From positions 1-7,211 of the forward strand of contig JAPLWP010000020.1 of the NCBI GenBank assembly GCA_026396535.1: a stretch of DNA of 7,211 nt. The letters are read 5' to 3'. The translations under genes and the position numbers were made by a program. The notes beneath the pieces are model-generated. The model was not told the origin of the DNA. It did no database searches and saw only the letters and a program-made list of their open reading frames with translations. This DNA is from Candidatus Magasanikiibacteriota bacterium (GTDB lineage Bacteria; Patescibacteriota; Patescibacteriia; Magasanikbacterales; GWA2-37-8). Shown here in pieces: positions 1 through 6,161 of this stretch. Position 1 is the first letter of the stretch. Each line of letters opens with the position of its first letter.

Positions 1-31
1 ACACAACCGCCAGGAACTGCGAAAACTTCAT
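1..31 (-). CDS. Start of an unidentified, possibly exported protein (cut by left edge)
   Basis: Only the first ten codons are in the window; they read MKFSQFLAVV. A basic residue followed by a hydrophobic run is compatible with the beginning of a signal peptide or membrane anchor, but ten residues cannot identify a family. The start is supported by a strong Shine-Dalgarno GGAGG at 40-44, eight bases before the ATG at 31-29, and by a promoter-like TTGACA farther upstream. Its leader is richer in G and C than the neighbouring yraN-like gene and resembles the setting of the GC-rich reductase gene at 4867-6099. An initiation site without a gene behind it remains possible. Confidence 0.5.
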   Translation of the reverse strand, partial: MKFSQFLAVV

Positions 32-39
32 GAGACTTC

Positions 40-44
40 CCTCC
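40..44 (-). promoter_or_regulatory. Strong Shine-Dalgarno site for the left-edge gene
   Basis: The minus strand reads CTGGAGGGAAGTCTCATG. GGAGG lies eight bases before the ATG at 31-29, which is close to ideal spacing. It stands out because most AT-rich genes of the window have no recognisable Shine-Dalgarno. Confidence 0.6.
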
Positions 45-142
45 AGAAACTTCCCAGAGATCTCTTCCCCCACTACGACCAACTTGGCCGAAATTTGTGA
101 GGAAGTTACATACCGAAAACACGTCAATTTATTTTAATCTAA

Positions 143-173
143 ATTTTAGAACAGAAAAAGAGGGTTTTGTCAA
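143..173 (-). promoter_or_regulatory. Candidate promoter for the left-edge gene
   Basis: The minus strand carries a perfect -35 hexamer TTGACA (173-168). TCTAAA follows at 17 bases (150-145) and TAAAAT at 19 bases (148-143). Transcription would start near 135-140 and give a leader of about 105 bases before the ATG at 31. No terminator hairpin is visible between the yraN-like stop at 201 and this site, so read-through from the upstream operon is also possible. Confidence 0.45.
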
Positions 174-200
174 TATTAAATACTAATAATTTGTAGTTTT

Positions 201-557
201 TTATTCAAAAATAACCATCCGAAATGATACCGATTTATTAATTTTATTATAAGTTACCAATAGACCAACCAAAACTATCCCTGTGTCTGGCACACCACGA
301 ATATAACAATATTTTTTTACTGTTTTTTGCATTTTATATTTTTTGGCAGAAGTAATTGCCAAATCTGTCGCCAGCTCCCCTGCTGCCCGAGTTTTTACTT
401 CTATAAAATAATAGTCTTCATCTTTTACCGCCACAATATCCAACTCTCCTACAGTAGAATAAAAATTCCGCTCTTTAATAAAAAACCTGTGCCTCTCTAA
501 AAAGGCACAGGCTAAATTTTCTCCCCACTTACCAACTATCTTTCCCCTCCCCGACAT
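201..557 (-). CDS. yraN: YraN/UPF0102 family nuclease-like protein
   Basis: This 118-residue protein has the family's usual length and pattern. It has a G-E-N-x-A motif near residues 12-16 (WGENLACAFL), then GELDIVA at 37-43 and FIEVKTR at 51-57. The acidic residues E38, D40 and E53 with K55 form the E-D...E-x-K signature of the restriction-endonuclease-like fold. The family is widespread and its role is poorly known; a nuclease role linked to DNA repair or recombination is an inference from the fold. The ATG at 557 lies three bases after the stop of the upstream membrane-protein gene, with no Shine-Dalgarno, so it is probably translated from the same mRNA. No terminator follows the stop. Confidence 0.9.
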   Translation of the reverse strand: MSGRGKIVGKWGENLACAFLERHRFFIKERNFYSTVGELDIVAVKDEDYYFIEVKTRAAGELATDLAITSAKKYKMQKTVKKYCYIRGVPDTGIVLVGLLVTYNKINKSVSFRMVIFE

Positions 558-560
558 ATT

Positions 561-968
561 TTATTTTTTTGGTAAATATTTTGATTGTAGATCTCTTTTG
601 GCTTGTTCAGTACTGATCAAAGGCAAACGTTTGGTGGCGTAGTAAACTACTTTTAAAGTCCACCACACTAGCAGAGCGACCCAAAGTAACAACCAAAAGC
701 GCCAAGCTAAAAATGAAACTTGCTGCTGGCGAAAAAACATCCAGAGCCAACCCAAACATCCCATAGTAATCAAAAGATTTCCGGCACGACGTAATACTTC
801 TTGAGTACCGCCACTCATTTTATTATTGGCCACGCGCACAATCTTGGCAATCAATCCGGCCAAAATCATTACTAAGAAAATTACGATCCAAAACCAGCGT
901 ACCGCCCCGACAGCAATAAACGGCTGATAAAACCAGTACGACCCCTTCAAGATATTTTGTATTTGCAT
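561..968 (-). CDS. Conserved-type three-helix membrane protein of unknown function
   Basis: The 135-residue product is rich in Trp, Phe and aliphatic residues. Three hydrophobic segments are visible, at about residues 23-47, 63-80 and 86-111. A short loop with a KMSGGTQ motif separates the first two, and a basic tail (TKRLPLISTEQAKRDLQSKYLPKK, about 112-135) ends it. The high Arg/Lys content between helices and at the C-terminus suggests a cytoplasmic C-terminus. I do not recognise a named family and assign no function. The ATG at 968 is three bases after the stop of the methyltransferase remnant and three bases separate its own stop from the yraN start, so it sits in the middle of an operon. 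There is no convincing Shine-Dalgarno. Confidence 0.8.
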   Translation of the reverse strand: MQIQNILKGSYWFYQPFIAVGAVRWFWIVIFLVMILAGLIAKIVRVANNKMSGGTQEVLRRAGNLLITMGCLGWLWMFFRQQQVSFLAWRFWLLLWVALLVWWTLKVVYYATKRLPLISTEQAKRDLQSKYLPKK

Positions 969-971
969 AAA

Positions 972-1453
972 TTAGACTTTTTTAAATAACAAACAATAAT
1001 GATAATCACTACAAGAAAAATTTTCTACCAAACGCAATCCGCAAACTTGAGCCAACTCTATTAGTTTTTGTGGATCTGTGTCGGCGCCATTTTGCGGACC
1101 GAGTGTGCCTAGACTTTTACTCCAATCCACTACCACTACCTGACCGTCATCTTTTATCAGACGAGCCGCTTCGGTTAGTGCACTATTTTTATCTTTGAGA
1201 TGTGAGATCACATTCATAAAAAAACAGGCATCTACACTCTTGGAGATTTGACCCAACTACCTAGACTCTGGAGCACATCTTTGAGAATATCGACAGCATA
1301 GACCAAACCCTTCTCTCCCACCACGCGCGCGGCTGGCAAGACAAAATGTCCGGTGCGTCCACAACCCATATCAGCCACTCGCATACCAGAAGACAGTCCG
1401 ACTTTCTGAAAAATTTCAAATGGATCAATTAAGGCGGTACCGGAAGTTTGCAT
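972..1453 (-). pseudogene. SAM-dependent methyltransferase broken by internal deletion and frameshift
   Basis: Two fragments in different frames together make a class I methyltransferase. The N-terminal part starts at the ATG at 1453 and carries motif I, VADMGCGRTGHF (about residues 26-37), and the acidic end of the next strand, VYAVD (51-55). It then runs LKDVLQS into about ten unrelated residues and stops at the end of the reading frame near 1232. The C-terminal part (972 to about 1256) resumes as KSVDACFFMNVISHLK, followed by ARLIKDDGQVVVVDW, the usual motif IV to VI region, and ends HYCLLFKKV. Judged from the family layout, some 20-35 residues between the first and second halves are missing and the frame changes. 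The gene begins one base after the stop of the small membrane-protein gene. A sequencing or assembly error could mimic this lesion. Substrate unknown. Confidence 0.75.
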
Positions 1454-1454
1454 A

Positions 1455-1697
1455 TTATCTAATAAATAATTTACCAATCGTGCCCATCACAAAACCGCCG
1501 ATCATGTTGGTAACTAACAAAAATCCGATAAATATTCCAATGATCCCCATAAATTTATACATCAATCGACTACCACCGCTGCTGCCAAGATTGGCTTCAG
1601 CCCAAGCAATCGCACCAAGATTTTGCAAAAACCATTCGGTTTTTAAAACCAAAAGTACGCCGATTACTATCACCAAGACCCCAATGAAATATTGCAT
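1455..1697 (-). CDS. Small two-helix membrane protein of unknown function
   Basis: This 80-residue protein has two strongly hydrophobic stretches, at about residues 3-18 (FIGVLVIVIGVLLVLK) and 50-71 (GIIGIFIGFLLVTNMIGGFV). They are separated by a polar loop containing WFLQNLG and AEANLGSSGGSR. It ends with a short basic tail, GKLFIR. Small proteins of this layout are common in Patescibacteria genomes, but I know of no function. The ATG at 1697 is only 12 bases downstream of the mature 3' end of the tRNA-Leu, and its stop is one base before the methyltransferase ATG. There is no Shine-Dalgarno, so initiation probably depends on the start codon in an A/T-rich context. Confidence 0.8.
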   Translation of the reverse strand: MQYFIGVLVIVIGVLLVLKTEWFLQNLGAIAWAEANLGSSGGSRLMYKFMGIIGIFIGFLLVTNMIGGFVMGTIGKLFIR

Positions 1698-1709
1698 AAA
1701 AATTTTAAG

Positions 1710-1793
1710 TGCTCAGGAGAAGATTCGAACTTCCAAGCCCTTGCGGGCGCTACCACCTCAAGGTAGTGCGTCTACCAATTTCGCCACCTGAGC
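1710..1793 (-). tRNA. trnL: tRNA-Leu (anticodon GAG)
   Basis: The minus strand folds into a complete class II tRNA. The acceptor stem pairs GCTCAGG (1793-1787) with CCTGAGC (1717-1711), with discriminator A at 1710. A D arm with GCG/CGC encloses AAATTGGTAGA. The anticodon stem CTACC/GGTAG holds the loop TTGAGGT, giving anticodon GAG (1759-1757), which reads CUC and CUU leucine codons. The long variable arm GCCC-GCAA-GGGC is typical of tRNA-Leu. The T arm has the loop TTCGAAT. The 3' CCA is not encoded and must be added after processing. It lies nine bases after the lipid-kinase stop and 12 bases before the next ATG, so it appears to be inside an mRNA. Confidence 0.97.
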
Positions 1794-1802
1794 TAATTTA
1801 AA

Positions 1803-2567
1803 TTAAAACTTTCTGTTTCTGCCCACAATCATTTCTACTTTACTGTGAGCCAATTTAATTTTTACTTTTATCTCTTTACTTACCTTACCGTCAGCTTCGA
1901 CCGTAAAGGGAGTGTTGGATAAAATCTCCATTTCTTCAAATGGAAATATGCTGGGGTCCTCATAGTTATAACCCCACCAACCCTTCTTTGTCAATGGCCT
2001 CAAGAATGCTTCGAGCTTACCATCTTGACGATGGACCACCTGTTCATTCTTGTCTTTTTTGTCTTTTTTCCAATAAAAAGGCTGTAAATTACAGACCACC
2101 ACTTCCATTTTATCTTTGGTAGTCACAGCAAAACGTTCGTCATAGACCACTTTGATAGCGGCCGGACGCACATGCAACTGGGAGACAAAATAGCGATTAT
2201 TCATCCAGCCTACATCCAGACGTTCTTTGCGGCGTTTGGATAAGACATCACAGCCGTCCAAGCCTTCGGGAATGCCGAGCACTTGAGCGATAGTATTGTC
2301 GGATCCAATTGGCAAAAACCCAAAGATGCAATTACAGGTAGCGGCTTTGGAAAGTACATAACCAAAGGTGGCGTCATTGCCTACGATCACAATAGTCTTG
2401 GCCCCGCGACGAATTTCTTCGTCCACGATTTGCTTGGGATCAATAAAATTATTCAATCGCAAAATTTTTCCGGCAATACCGTAATCAGTCAGGCGCACTT
2501 CCATGGCTTTGATCAGCGAATCATATTTTTTCTGTCGCAAAAAATTGTCATAGAGATAAACATACAT
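1803..2567 (-). CDS. Diacylglycerol-kinase-like lipid kinase
   Basis: The 254-residue protein matches the diacylglycerol kinase catalytic domain family (YegS/DagK/sphingosine-kinase type), which phosphorylates lipid hydroxyl groups with ATP. The nucleotide loop is GNDATFG (63-69) in place of the usual GGDGT. The second conserved block is FLPIGSDNTIAQVLGIP (84-100), equivalent to the family's P-x-G-T-x-N-x-x-A-x-x-L-G-I-P. RLDVGWMNNRYFV (116-128) and the C-terminal FTVEADGK (221-228) fit the beta-sandwich lobe of this fold. Lys-rich insert KKDKKDKNE at 167-175. The protein is somewhat shorter than typical 290-300 residue members. The ATG at 2567 is 25 bases after the bactofilin stop, suggesting one transcript. 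Altered loop residues leave activity uncertain; the substrate is not predictable. Confidence 0.85.
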   Translation of the reverse strand: MYVYLYDNFLRQKKYDSLIKAMEVRLTDYGIAGKILRLNNFIDPKQIVDEEIRRGAKTIVIVGNDATFGYVLSKAATCNCIFGFLPIGSDNTIAQVLGIPEGLDGCDVLSKRRKERLDVGWMNNRYFVSQLHVRPAAIKVVYDERFAVTTKDKMEVVVCNLQPFYWKKDKKDKNEQVVHRQDGKLEAFLRPLTKKGWWGYNYEDPSIFPFEEMEILSNTPFTVEADGKVSKEIKVKIKLAHSKVEMIVGRNRKF

Positions 2568-2592
2568 ACCGGCACGGATTACTCTGGATTAA

Positions 2593-3063
2593 TTACTCTT
2601 CTGACTGCACCATTTCTTCACCACGACGAGCGGAGCGGGTACGAGTGCGAGTTTCTCCGCCTTCCAATCCAGGCATAGTTACTTTTCCAAAAAGTAACGC
2701 TCCTGGTTCAATAGACAAAACTTTTACTTCAATATCCCCCATTACTCTGGCAGTGGATGTAAGCTCTAAACTTTCACGAACCTTGAGATTACCTTTTACT
2801 TCACCGGCAATCTTAGCACTACCGGCCCGAACATTAGCCATAATCTTGGCGCCCATTTCTACCGACAAAAATCGACTAGTATGAACACTGCCGGCCACGG
2901 TACCTTTGACGATGATATTTCCTTCAGAAGCAAAATCACCTTCTACATTTACCGAAGGACCAACTACGGTTTCCACCTCATCGGATGCACCGGAAGCAGT
3001 CGCACTATTATCCATTTCAACCTCTTCACTAACATTTTTAACGGTGGATTTTTGAAAAATCAT
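2593..3063 (-). CDS. Bactofilin (polymer-forming cytoskeletal protein)
   Basis: From the ATG at 3063 this is a 156-residue protein. After a flexible acidic N-terminus rich in Ser, Glu and Thr, residues about 33-132 form the repeated short beta-strand pattern of a bactofilin right-handed beta-helix. Examples are SVNVEGDFASEGNIIVKGTV, then AKIAGEVKGNLKVRESLEL and ARVMGDIEVKVLSIEPGALL. A Gly/Thr/Arg-rich tail (TRTRTRSARR) ends in acidic residues. Bactofilins self-assemble without nucleotide into filaments and often organise cell-wall enzymes at the membrane. An in-frame GTG at 3072 would add three residues; neither start has a Shine-Dalgarno, and ATG is preferred. It follows the sensor kinase gene by 80 bases and precedes the lipid kinase by 25. 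Confidence 0.92.
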   Translation of the reverse strand: MIFQKSTVKNVSEEVEMDNSATASGASDEVETVVGPSVNVEGDFASEGNIIVKGTVAGSVHTSRFLSVEMGAKIMANVRAGSAKIAGEVKGNLKVRESLELTSTARVMGDIEVKVLSIEPGALLFGKVTMPGLEGGETRTRTRSARRGEEMVQSEE

Positions 3064-3097
3064 AGATGACACATTTTAGATAATTATTAGCTATACT

Positions 3098-3126
3098 ATT
3101 TTACAAAATTTTACTAAAAAAAACAA
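3098..3126 (-). promoter_or_regulatory. Candidate promoter for bactofilin
   Basis: The minus strand has TTGTTT (3126-3121), a 17-base spacer and TAAAAT (3103-3098), which would start transcription near 3090, about 27 bases before the ATG at 3063. The run of eight T at 3123-3116 overlaps the -35, so this segment might also end kinase transcripts. However, no stable hairpin with good pairing precedes it. The whole gap is AT-rich, so chance matches are likely. Confidence 0.3.
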
Positions 3127-3143
3127 CAGGGGCTATCAACAAA

Positions 3144-4760
3144 CTAAACCGCTGGCTCCGGCGGTAAGGCCGGCTTAAAAGGAATCCAAAAACCAAACTG
3201 TCCGCCTTTGCCTAGTCCCGGACTATGAGCCCACACTTTACCGCCATGGGCCTCGATGAATTTACGACAAACATACAAGCCCAGACCAGTACCATTTACA
3301 TTGGTGCCTTTCACATTTTCACCACGATAAAATTTCTGGAAGAAATTTACTTCGTCAGTTTTATTAAAACCAAAACCTTGATCGCTTACTACTACACGAT
3401 AGCCATCGTAATCATTTTTCACTTTTATTTTGATAGTACCCTTATCAGAATATTTCAAAGCGTTATCAATAAAATTGAAAACAACGTGACGAATTTTTTC
3501 CTCATCACCGATTAAATTAATCGGCTCACTATTTATCCATTCCAAATTAATATCTTTATCTTTAGCTTTAATTTTAAATTCCTCTACCAGATTATCAATC
3601 ATGTGAGCAATATCAAAAGAAACAAAAGTAAATTTCGTACGCCCCTGTTCAATGCGAGAAATATTTAAAAATTCATCTACCAATTTGATTAGATGCTCGT
3701 TGCTTTCATCCATATTGTTCAAAATCTCAGTCGTCTGTTTGGTAATTTTACCATAACCGCCATCTTTAATTAATTCAATATAACCTTTCAAAATTGAAAG
3801 TGGCGTACGTAATTGATGAGAAGCGATCGATAAAAATTCGGTTTTTTGTTTATCTAATTCCTGCAGACGTAAGTTGGCTTTTTCCAATGAATTGGCCATC
3901 TTGGTTACCTCTTCTCTTCGATTGATTTCGGTTCGTACTGATTTGATAAGCACCACACCTAATATCGCCAAAACTACCGCAAAAATCACACGCACCAATA
4001 CATCGCGCAAACTTTGAGAGAAGAAAATTTCCATCACTACAAAGAATTCCGCCAACCCCACCATCACCTCGGTTAATACCGCTTTTTTCCCGAGCAAATG
4101 ATGGCGACTTACAGCATAAAATAACATAATTGGAAAAACCAAACCCGAAACATAGGCGAACGGAAATTTGGTATCAACATGATAAGCAAATAGATAGGCC
4201 GATCCCCCGATAAAAATCACGATAGCAAAAGCAATGAATACATAAACAGTTTGCAACTTGGTAATTTTATCTTTGGCTTTTAAATAAAACTTTAGAACGT
4301 TAGCAAAAAATAATCCTGTACCAAAAAAGAAATAGCCCATAAAAACCGTATGCATAATCCTAGCCTGACTATGAACGCCCCAGGAATAATAATATATGCC
4401 ATCTACAAAATATCGACTTTGACTTAAAAAAGAAAAAGCAAAAGCAAAAACATAATTTACTACCAGTAAAGATTTTTGTTTATTGCTTTGTTGGGTAAAA
4501 ACCAAACTAAAATGATGCATGAGGGGCGGCATAAAGGCCACACCCATATACACAAATCTGTCCCAAAAAAGGGCGGATGCAATATCACCCCGCGACACAA
4601 ACATCATGAAAGTACCAAACATCCAAAATAACATACTCACATTAAAGCCAAACAAAAGTTGGTTCATGCGCGAATGATAATCTTGAAACAAAACAAACAA
4701 ACCAAAAAATAAAACGAACAGAGCACAAGTGAGCGGTAGTGTAGTATAAATGTCAAACAT
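3144..4760 (-). CDS. Orphan membrane sensor histidine kinase with seven-helix N-terminal domain
   Basis: The 538-residue protein begins at the ATG at 4760. The frame is open farther upstream, but that part overlaps the terminator and the previous gene. Residues 1 to about 275 contain about seven to nine hydrophobic helices, resembling the N-terminal 7TM module of histidine kinases, with FMPPLMHHFSLVF at 76-88. A linker/coiled coil (TEINRREEVTKMANSLEKAN, 277-296) leads to the dimerisation and phosphoacceptor helix with the H-box SHQLRTPLS, phospho-His H315. The ATPase domain has N-box NFIDNALKYS (429-438), G1 box DQGFGF (460-465), F box FFQKFYRG (473-480) and G2 box GTGLGLYV (490-497). All boxes are intact, so it should autophosphorylate. 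No receiver domain or response-regulator gene is in the window. Ligand unknown. Own extended -10 promoter upstream. Confidence 0.95.
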   Translation of the reverse strand: MFDIYTTLPLTCALFVLFFGLFVLFQDYHSRMNQLLFGFNVSMLFWMFGTFMMFVSRGDIASALFWDRFVYMGVAFMPPLMHHFSLVFTQQSNKQKSLLVVNYVFAFAFSFLSQSRYFVDGIYYYSWGVHSQARIMHTVFMGYFFFGTGLFFANVLKFYLKAKDKITKLQTVYVFIAFAIVIFIGGSAYLFAYHVDTKFPFAYVSGLVFPIMLFYAVSRHHLLGKKAVLTEVMVGLAEFFVVMEIFFSQSLRDVLVRVIFAVVLAILGVVLIKSVRTEINRREEVTKMANSLEKANLRLQELDKQKTEFLSIASHQLRTPLSILKGYIELIKDGGYGKITKQTTEILNNMDESNEHLIKLVDEFLNISRIEQGRTKFTFVSFDIAHMIDNLVEEFKIKAKDKDINLEWINSEPINLIGDEEKIRHVVFNFIDNALKYSDKGTIKIKVKNDYDGYRVVVSDQGFGFNKTDEVNFFQKFYRGENVKGTNVNGTGLGLYVCRKFIEAHGGKVWAHSPGLGKGGQFGFWIPFKPALPPEPAV

Positions 4761-4781
4761 AAAATTTTTAATACTTGATAT

Positions 4782-4790
4782 ATTATACCA
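4782..4790 (-). promoter_or_regulatory. Extended -10 promoter of the histidine kinase gene
   Basis: The minus strand reads TGGTATAAT at 4790-4782, a perfect -10 hexamer with the TG extension that can replace a good -35. No consensus -35 is seen 17 bases upstream, where the T-rich terminator tail lies. Transcription would start near 4775, leaving a leader of roughly 15 bases with no Shine-Dalgarno before the ATG at 4760. Confidence 0.65.
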
Positions 4791-4805
4791 CAAAAAAATC
4801 CTTAT

Positions 4806-4848
4806 AAAAAGCAGACACCCTGGATCCGTAGATCCAGGGTGCACTCTG
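4806..4848 (-). terminator. Intrinsic terminator of the acyl-ACP-reductase-like gene
   Basis: A perfect 11-base stem pairs CACCCTGGATC (4816-4826) with GATCCAGGGTG (4831-4841) around a CGTA loop. It is extended by CAGA (4812-4815) pairing with TCTG (4845-4848) across a three-base bulge. On the minus strand the hairpin is followed at once by GCTTTTTAT, the T-tract of a rho-independent terminator. It closes the GC-rich gene and insulates the kinase promoter that follows. Confidence 0.9.
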
Positions 4849-4861
4849 TTTTGAACTCCTT

Positions 4862-4875
4862 CCGTCCTAAGACGG
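4862..4875 (-). other. Small hairpin with the stop codon in its loop
   Basis: At the end of the reductase-like gene CCGTC and GACGG pair as a perfect five-base stem around TTAG, so the TAG stop codon (4869-4867) lies in the loop. An AAGGAG sequence follows, but no ATG start is near it. It may simply help stabilise the transcript end; the real terminator is downstream. Confidence 0.4.
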
Positions 4876-6099
4876 TTCGGTGTTACCGGCGTAGACGTAT
4901 TGCAGCGTCTCCACCGAAGTTTTGGCATGAACACGCTCGACGAAAGCGTGAACAGCCGACCAGCTGTGATGATCCCCGAACGAGACCGGCGGTTGCGGAG
5001 CGATCCGCAAATACTGGAAGTAGTTGTCACACCACTCCACGGCATCGAGCGGGATCTTCTGTCCCGCCAAATGGCCACGCCAACCAAAAACCGCGCGCGC
5101 GATCGTTTCCATGGTACATCCCCAAAGCACGTGGTGACCACCGGCCCCCACATCCTTGAGAATGTTTCCACTGAATTGACCGAACGACTCCGGCAAAGCG
5201 AGATCATCGAATTGACCGCAACCGGAAGTGAGGACCAGACGGTCCGACTTCCAATCGGGGTGTTCGCTGCACGCAGACGGAGTAGTCATGTCGAGTACGA
5301 GGGCGCCGGAAGGGATTTCGCTGGGAACGAGATCCATGCCGGTGGTAGCCACAATCACCAAATCACTCCGATTTTCGTGACATGCCGTCGACTTGTTCTG
5401 ATGGATCTTCACTTCACAGTTACCTTCCACACGAGCGCGCAGCTCATGCAGACGAGTAGCACTGGACTCACCCGGTTTGCCCACGAGCAGAATGCTCTCA
5501 GGATTGAGGCGAGGCAGAGCGCGAGCGACCACGTCGCCAATGGCACCATTGGCACCAATGACAGCGACATGGAAACCCTTGTGCAGACCGGCGCGACGGA
5601 TGGTCTCGAGGACCAGAGCCGCAGTGCCAGCATCCCCGTGAGTGGTGGAAACGAACGGATCCGTCTTCACCCAGGGATTTTCCTGCAGGAACTTTTCACC
5701 ATGACGAGTAGCAACTTTCGTGAGGGCCCCCCAGCCCAAAGTCAGATGCACCTTGTCCTTCTTGGCTTCCATGATCGCGGTGAGAGCGACCTCTTCAGCC
5801 CACTTATACGCCCGACCATCGCCGCAGGCGGCCATGAAGTCGCCAGCCAGGACCGGGATGATGTAGAAATCAACCCAGACCGGCTGCCCCATGCCGTCCG
5901 TCGGAATGACGGGGAAAGAGAACCAGTTGATAGCCTCGGGAGTCTCACCATCCCGCGGCCAATTCTTGCCCATGATATCCAGCCGCTGACCGATCAAATC
6001 AGTGGACAGATAACCATCAAGCAGTGCGTGTGCAATGAAGGCCACACGCGGCCACTTCTTTTCCGGCCAATTTGACCGATTCGGGCGCTCGATACGCAT
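4867..6099 (-). CDS. Acyl-ACP-reductase-like Rossmann-fold protein, GC-rich and probably transferred
   Basis: This 410-residue protein resembles the long-chain acyl-[acyl-carrier-protein] reductases of cyanobacteria, which reduce fatty acyl-ACP to aldehyde with NADPH. An N-terminal region (1-145) with HLTLGWGALTKV (118-129) leads to the STTHGDAGTAALVLE segment (151-165). The nucleotide-binding strand-loop-helix VAVIGANGAIGDVV (178-191) has glycines G182, G185 and G188. The segment WGCTMETIARAVFGW (326-340) aligns by eye with the cyanobacterial active-site segment that holds the acylated Cys and a following Glu (C-x-x-E), here C328 and E331. Usual members are about 340 residues; this one has extra sequence at both ends. 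Base composition is about 55-65% GC in sampled lines against about 35% in its neighbours. A perfect Shine-Dalgarno supports the ATG at 6099. Another shikimate/quinate-dehydrogenase-like enzyme is the main alternative. Confidence 0.75.
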   Translation of the reverse strand: MRIERPNRSNWPEKKWPRVAFIAHALLDGYLSTDLIGQRLDIMGKNWPRDGETPEAINWFSFPVIPTDGMGQPVWVDFYIIPVLAGDFMAACGDGRAYKWAEEVALTAIMEAKKDKVHLTLGWGALTKVATRHGEKFLQENPWVKTDPFVSTTHGDAGTAALVLETIRRAGLHKGFHVAVIGANGAIGDVVARALPRLNPESILLVGKPGESSATRLHELRARVEGNCEVKIHQNKSTACHENRSDLVIVATTGMDLVPSEIPSGALVLDMTTPSACSEHPDWKSDRLVLTSGCGQFDDLALPESFGQFSGNILKDVGAGGHHVLWGCTMETIARAVFGWRGHLAGQKIPLDAVEWCDNYFQYLRIAPQPPVSFGDHHSWSAVHAFVERVHAKTSVETLQYVYAGNTEPS

Positions 6100-6103
6100 G
6101 TAG

Positions 6104-6112
6104 CCTCCTTTT
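6104..6112 (-). promoter_or_regulatory. Consensus Shine-Dalgarno of the reductase-like gene
   Basis: The minus strand reads AAAAGGAGGCTACATG. AAGGAGG ends four bases before the ATG at 6099, slightly close but fully complementary to the usual 16S rRNA tail. This fixes the start and contrasts with the AT-rich genes around it. Confidence 0.85.
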
Positions 6113-6161
6113 CCGCCCCTCGACAGAAATGTTGTGATGACCCGATGATAAATACAAAAAT

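Noticed and set aside
1420..1791. Plus-strand frame crossing the small membrane gene and the tRNA
   Set aside because: It runs through the complement of a complete tRNA and a membrane gene and has Pro/Ile/Asn-rich sequence typical of a shadow frame.
2283..2678. Plus-strand frame opposite the lipid kinase and bactofilin genes
   Set aside because: It overlaps two well-recognised minus-strand genes and its product has no recognisable motif.
3116..3175. Terminator after the histidine kinase gene
   Set aside because: An eight-T run exists on the minus strand at 3123-3116, but the sequence just before it (TTGTTGATAGCCCCTGTTG) does not form a stable hairpin. Only weak stems such as ACCGC/GCGGT lie farther upstream inside the gene.
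4761..5207. Upstream extension of the histidine kinase frame to a 687-residue protein
   Set aside because: The extra 149 codons cross the terminator and overlap the reductase-like gene in another frame, with low-complexity Arg/Ser-rich sequence. The ATG at 4760 starts the first membrane helix and lies behind a good promoter.
4900..6075. Plus-strand open frame of 391 codons
   Set aside because: It is antisense to a gene with recognisable motifs, Shine-Dalgarno and terminator, and its translation shows no familiar domain. Long antisense frames are expected opposite GC-rich codon use.
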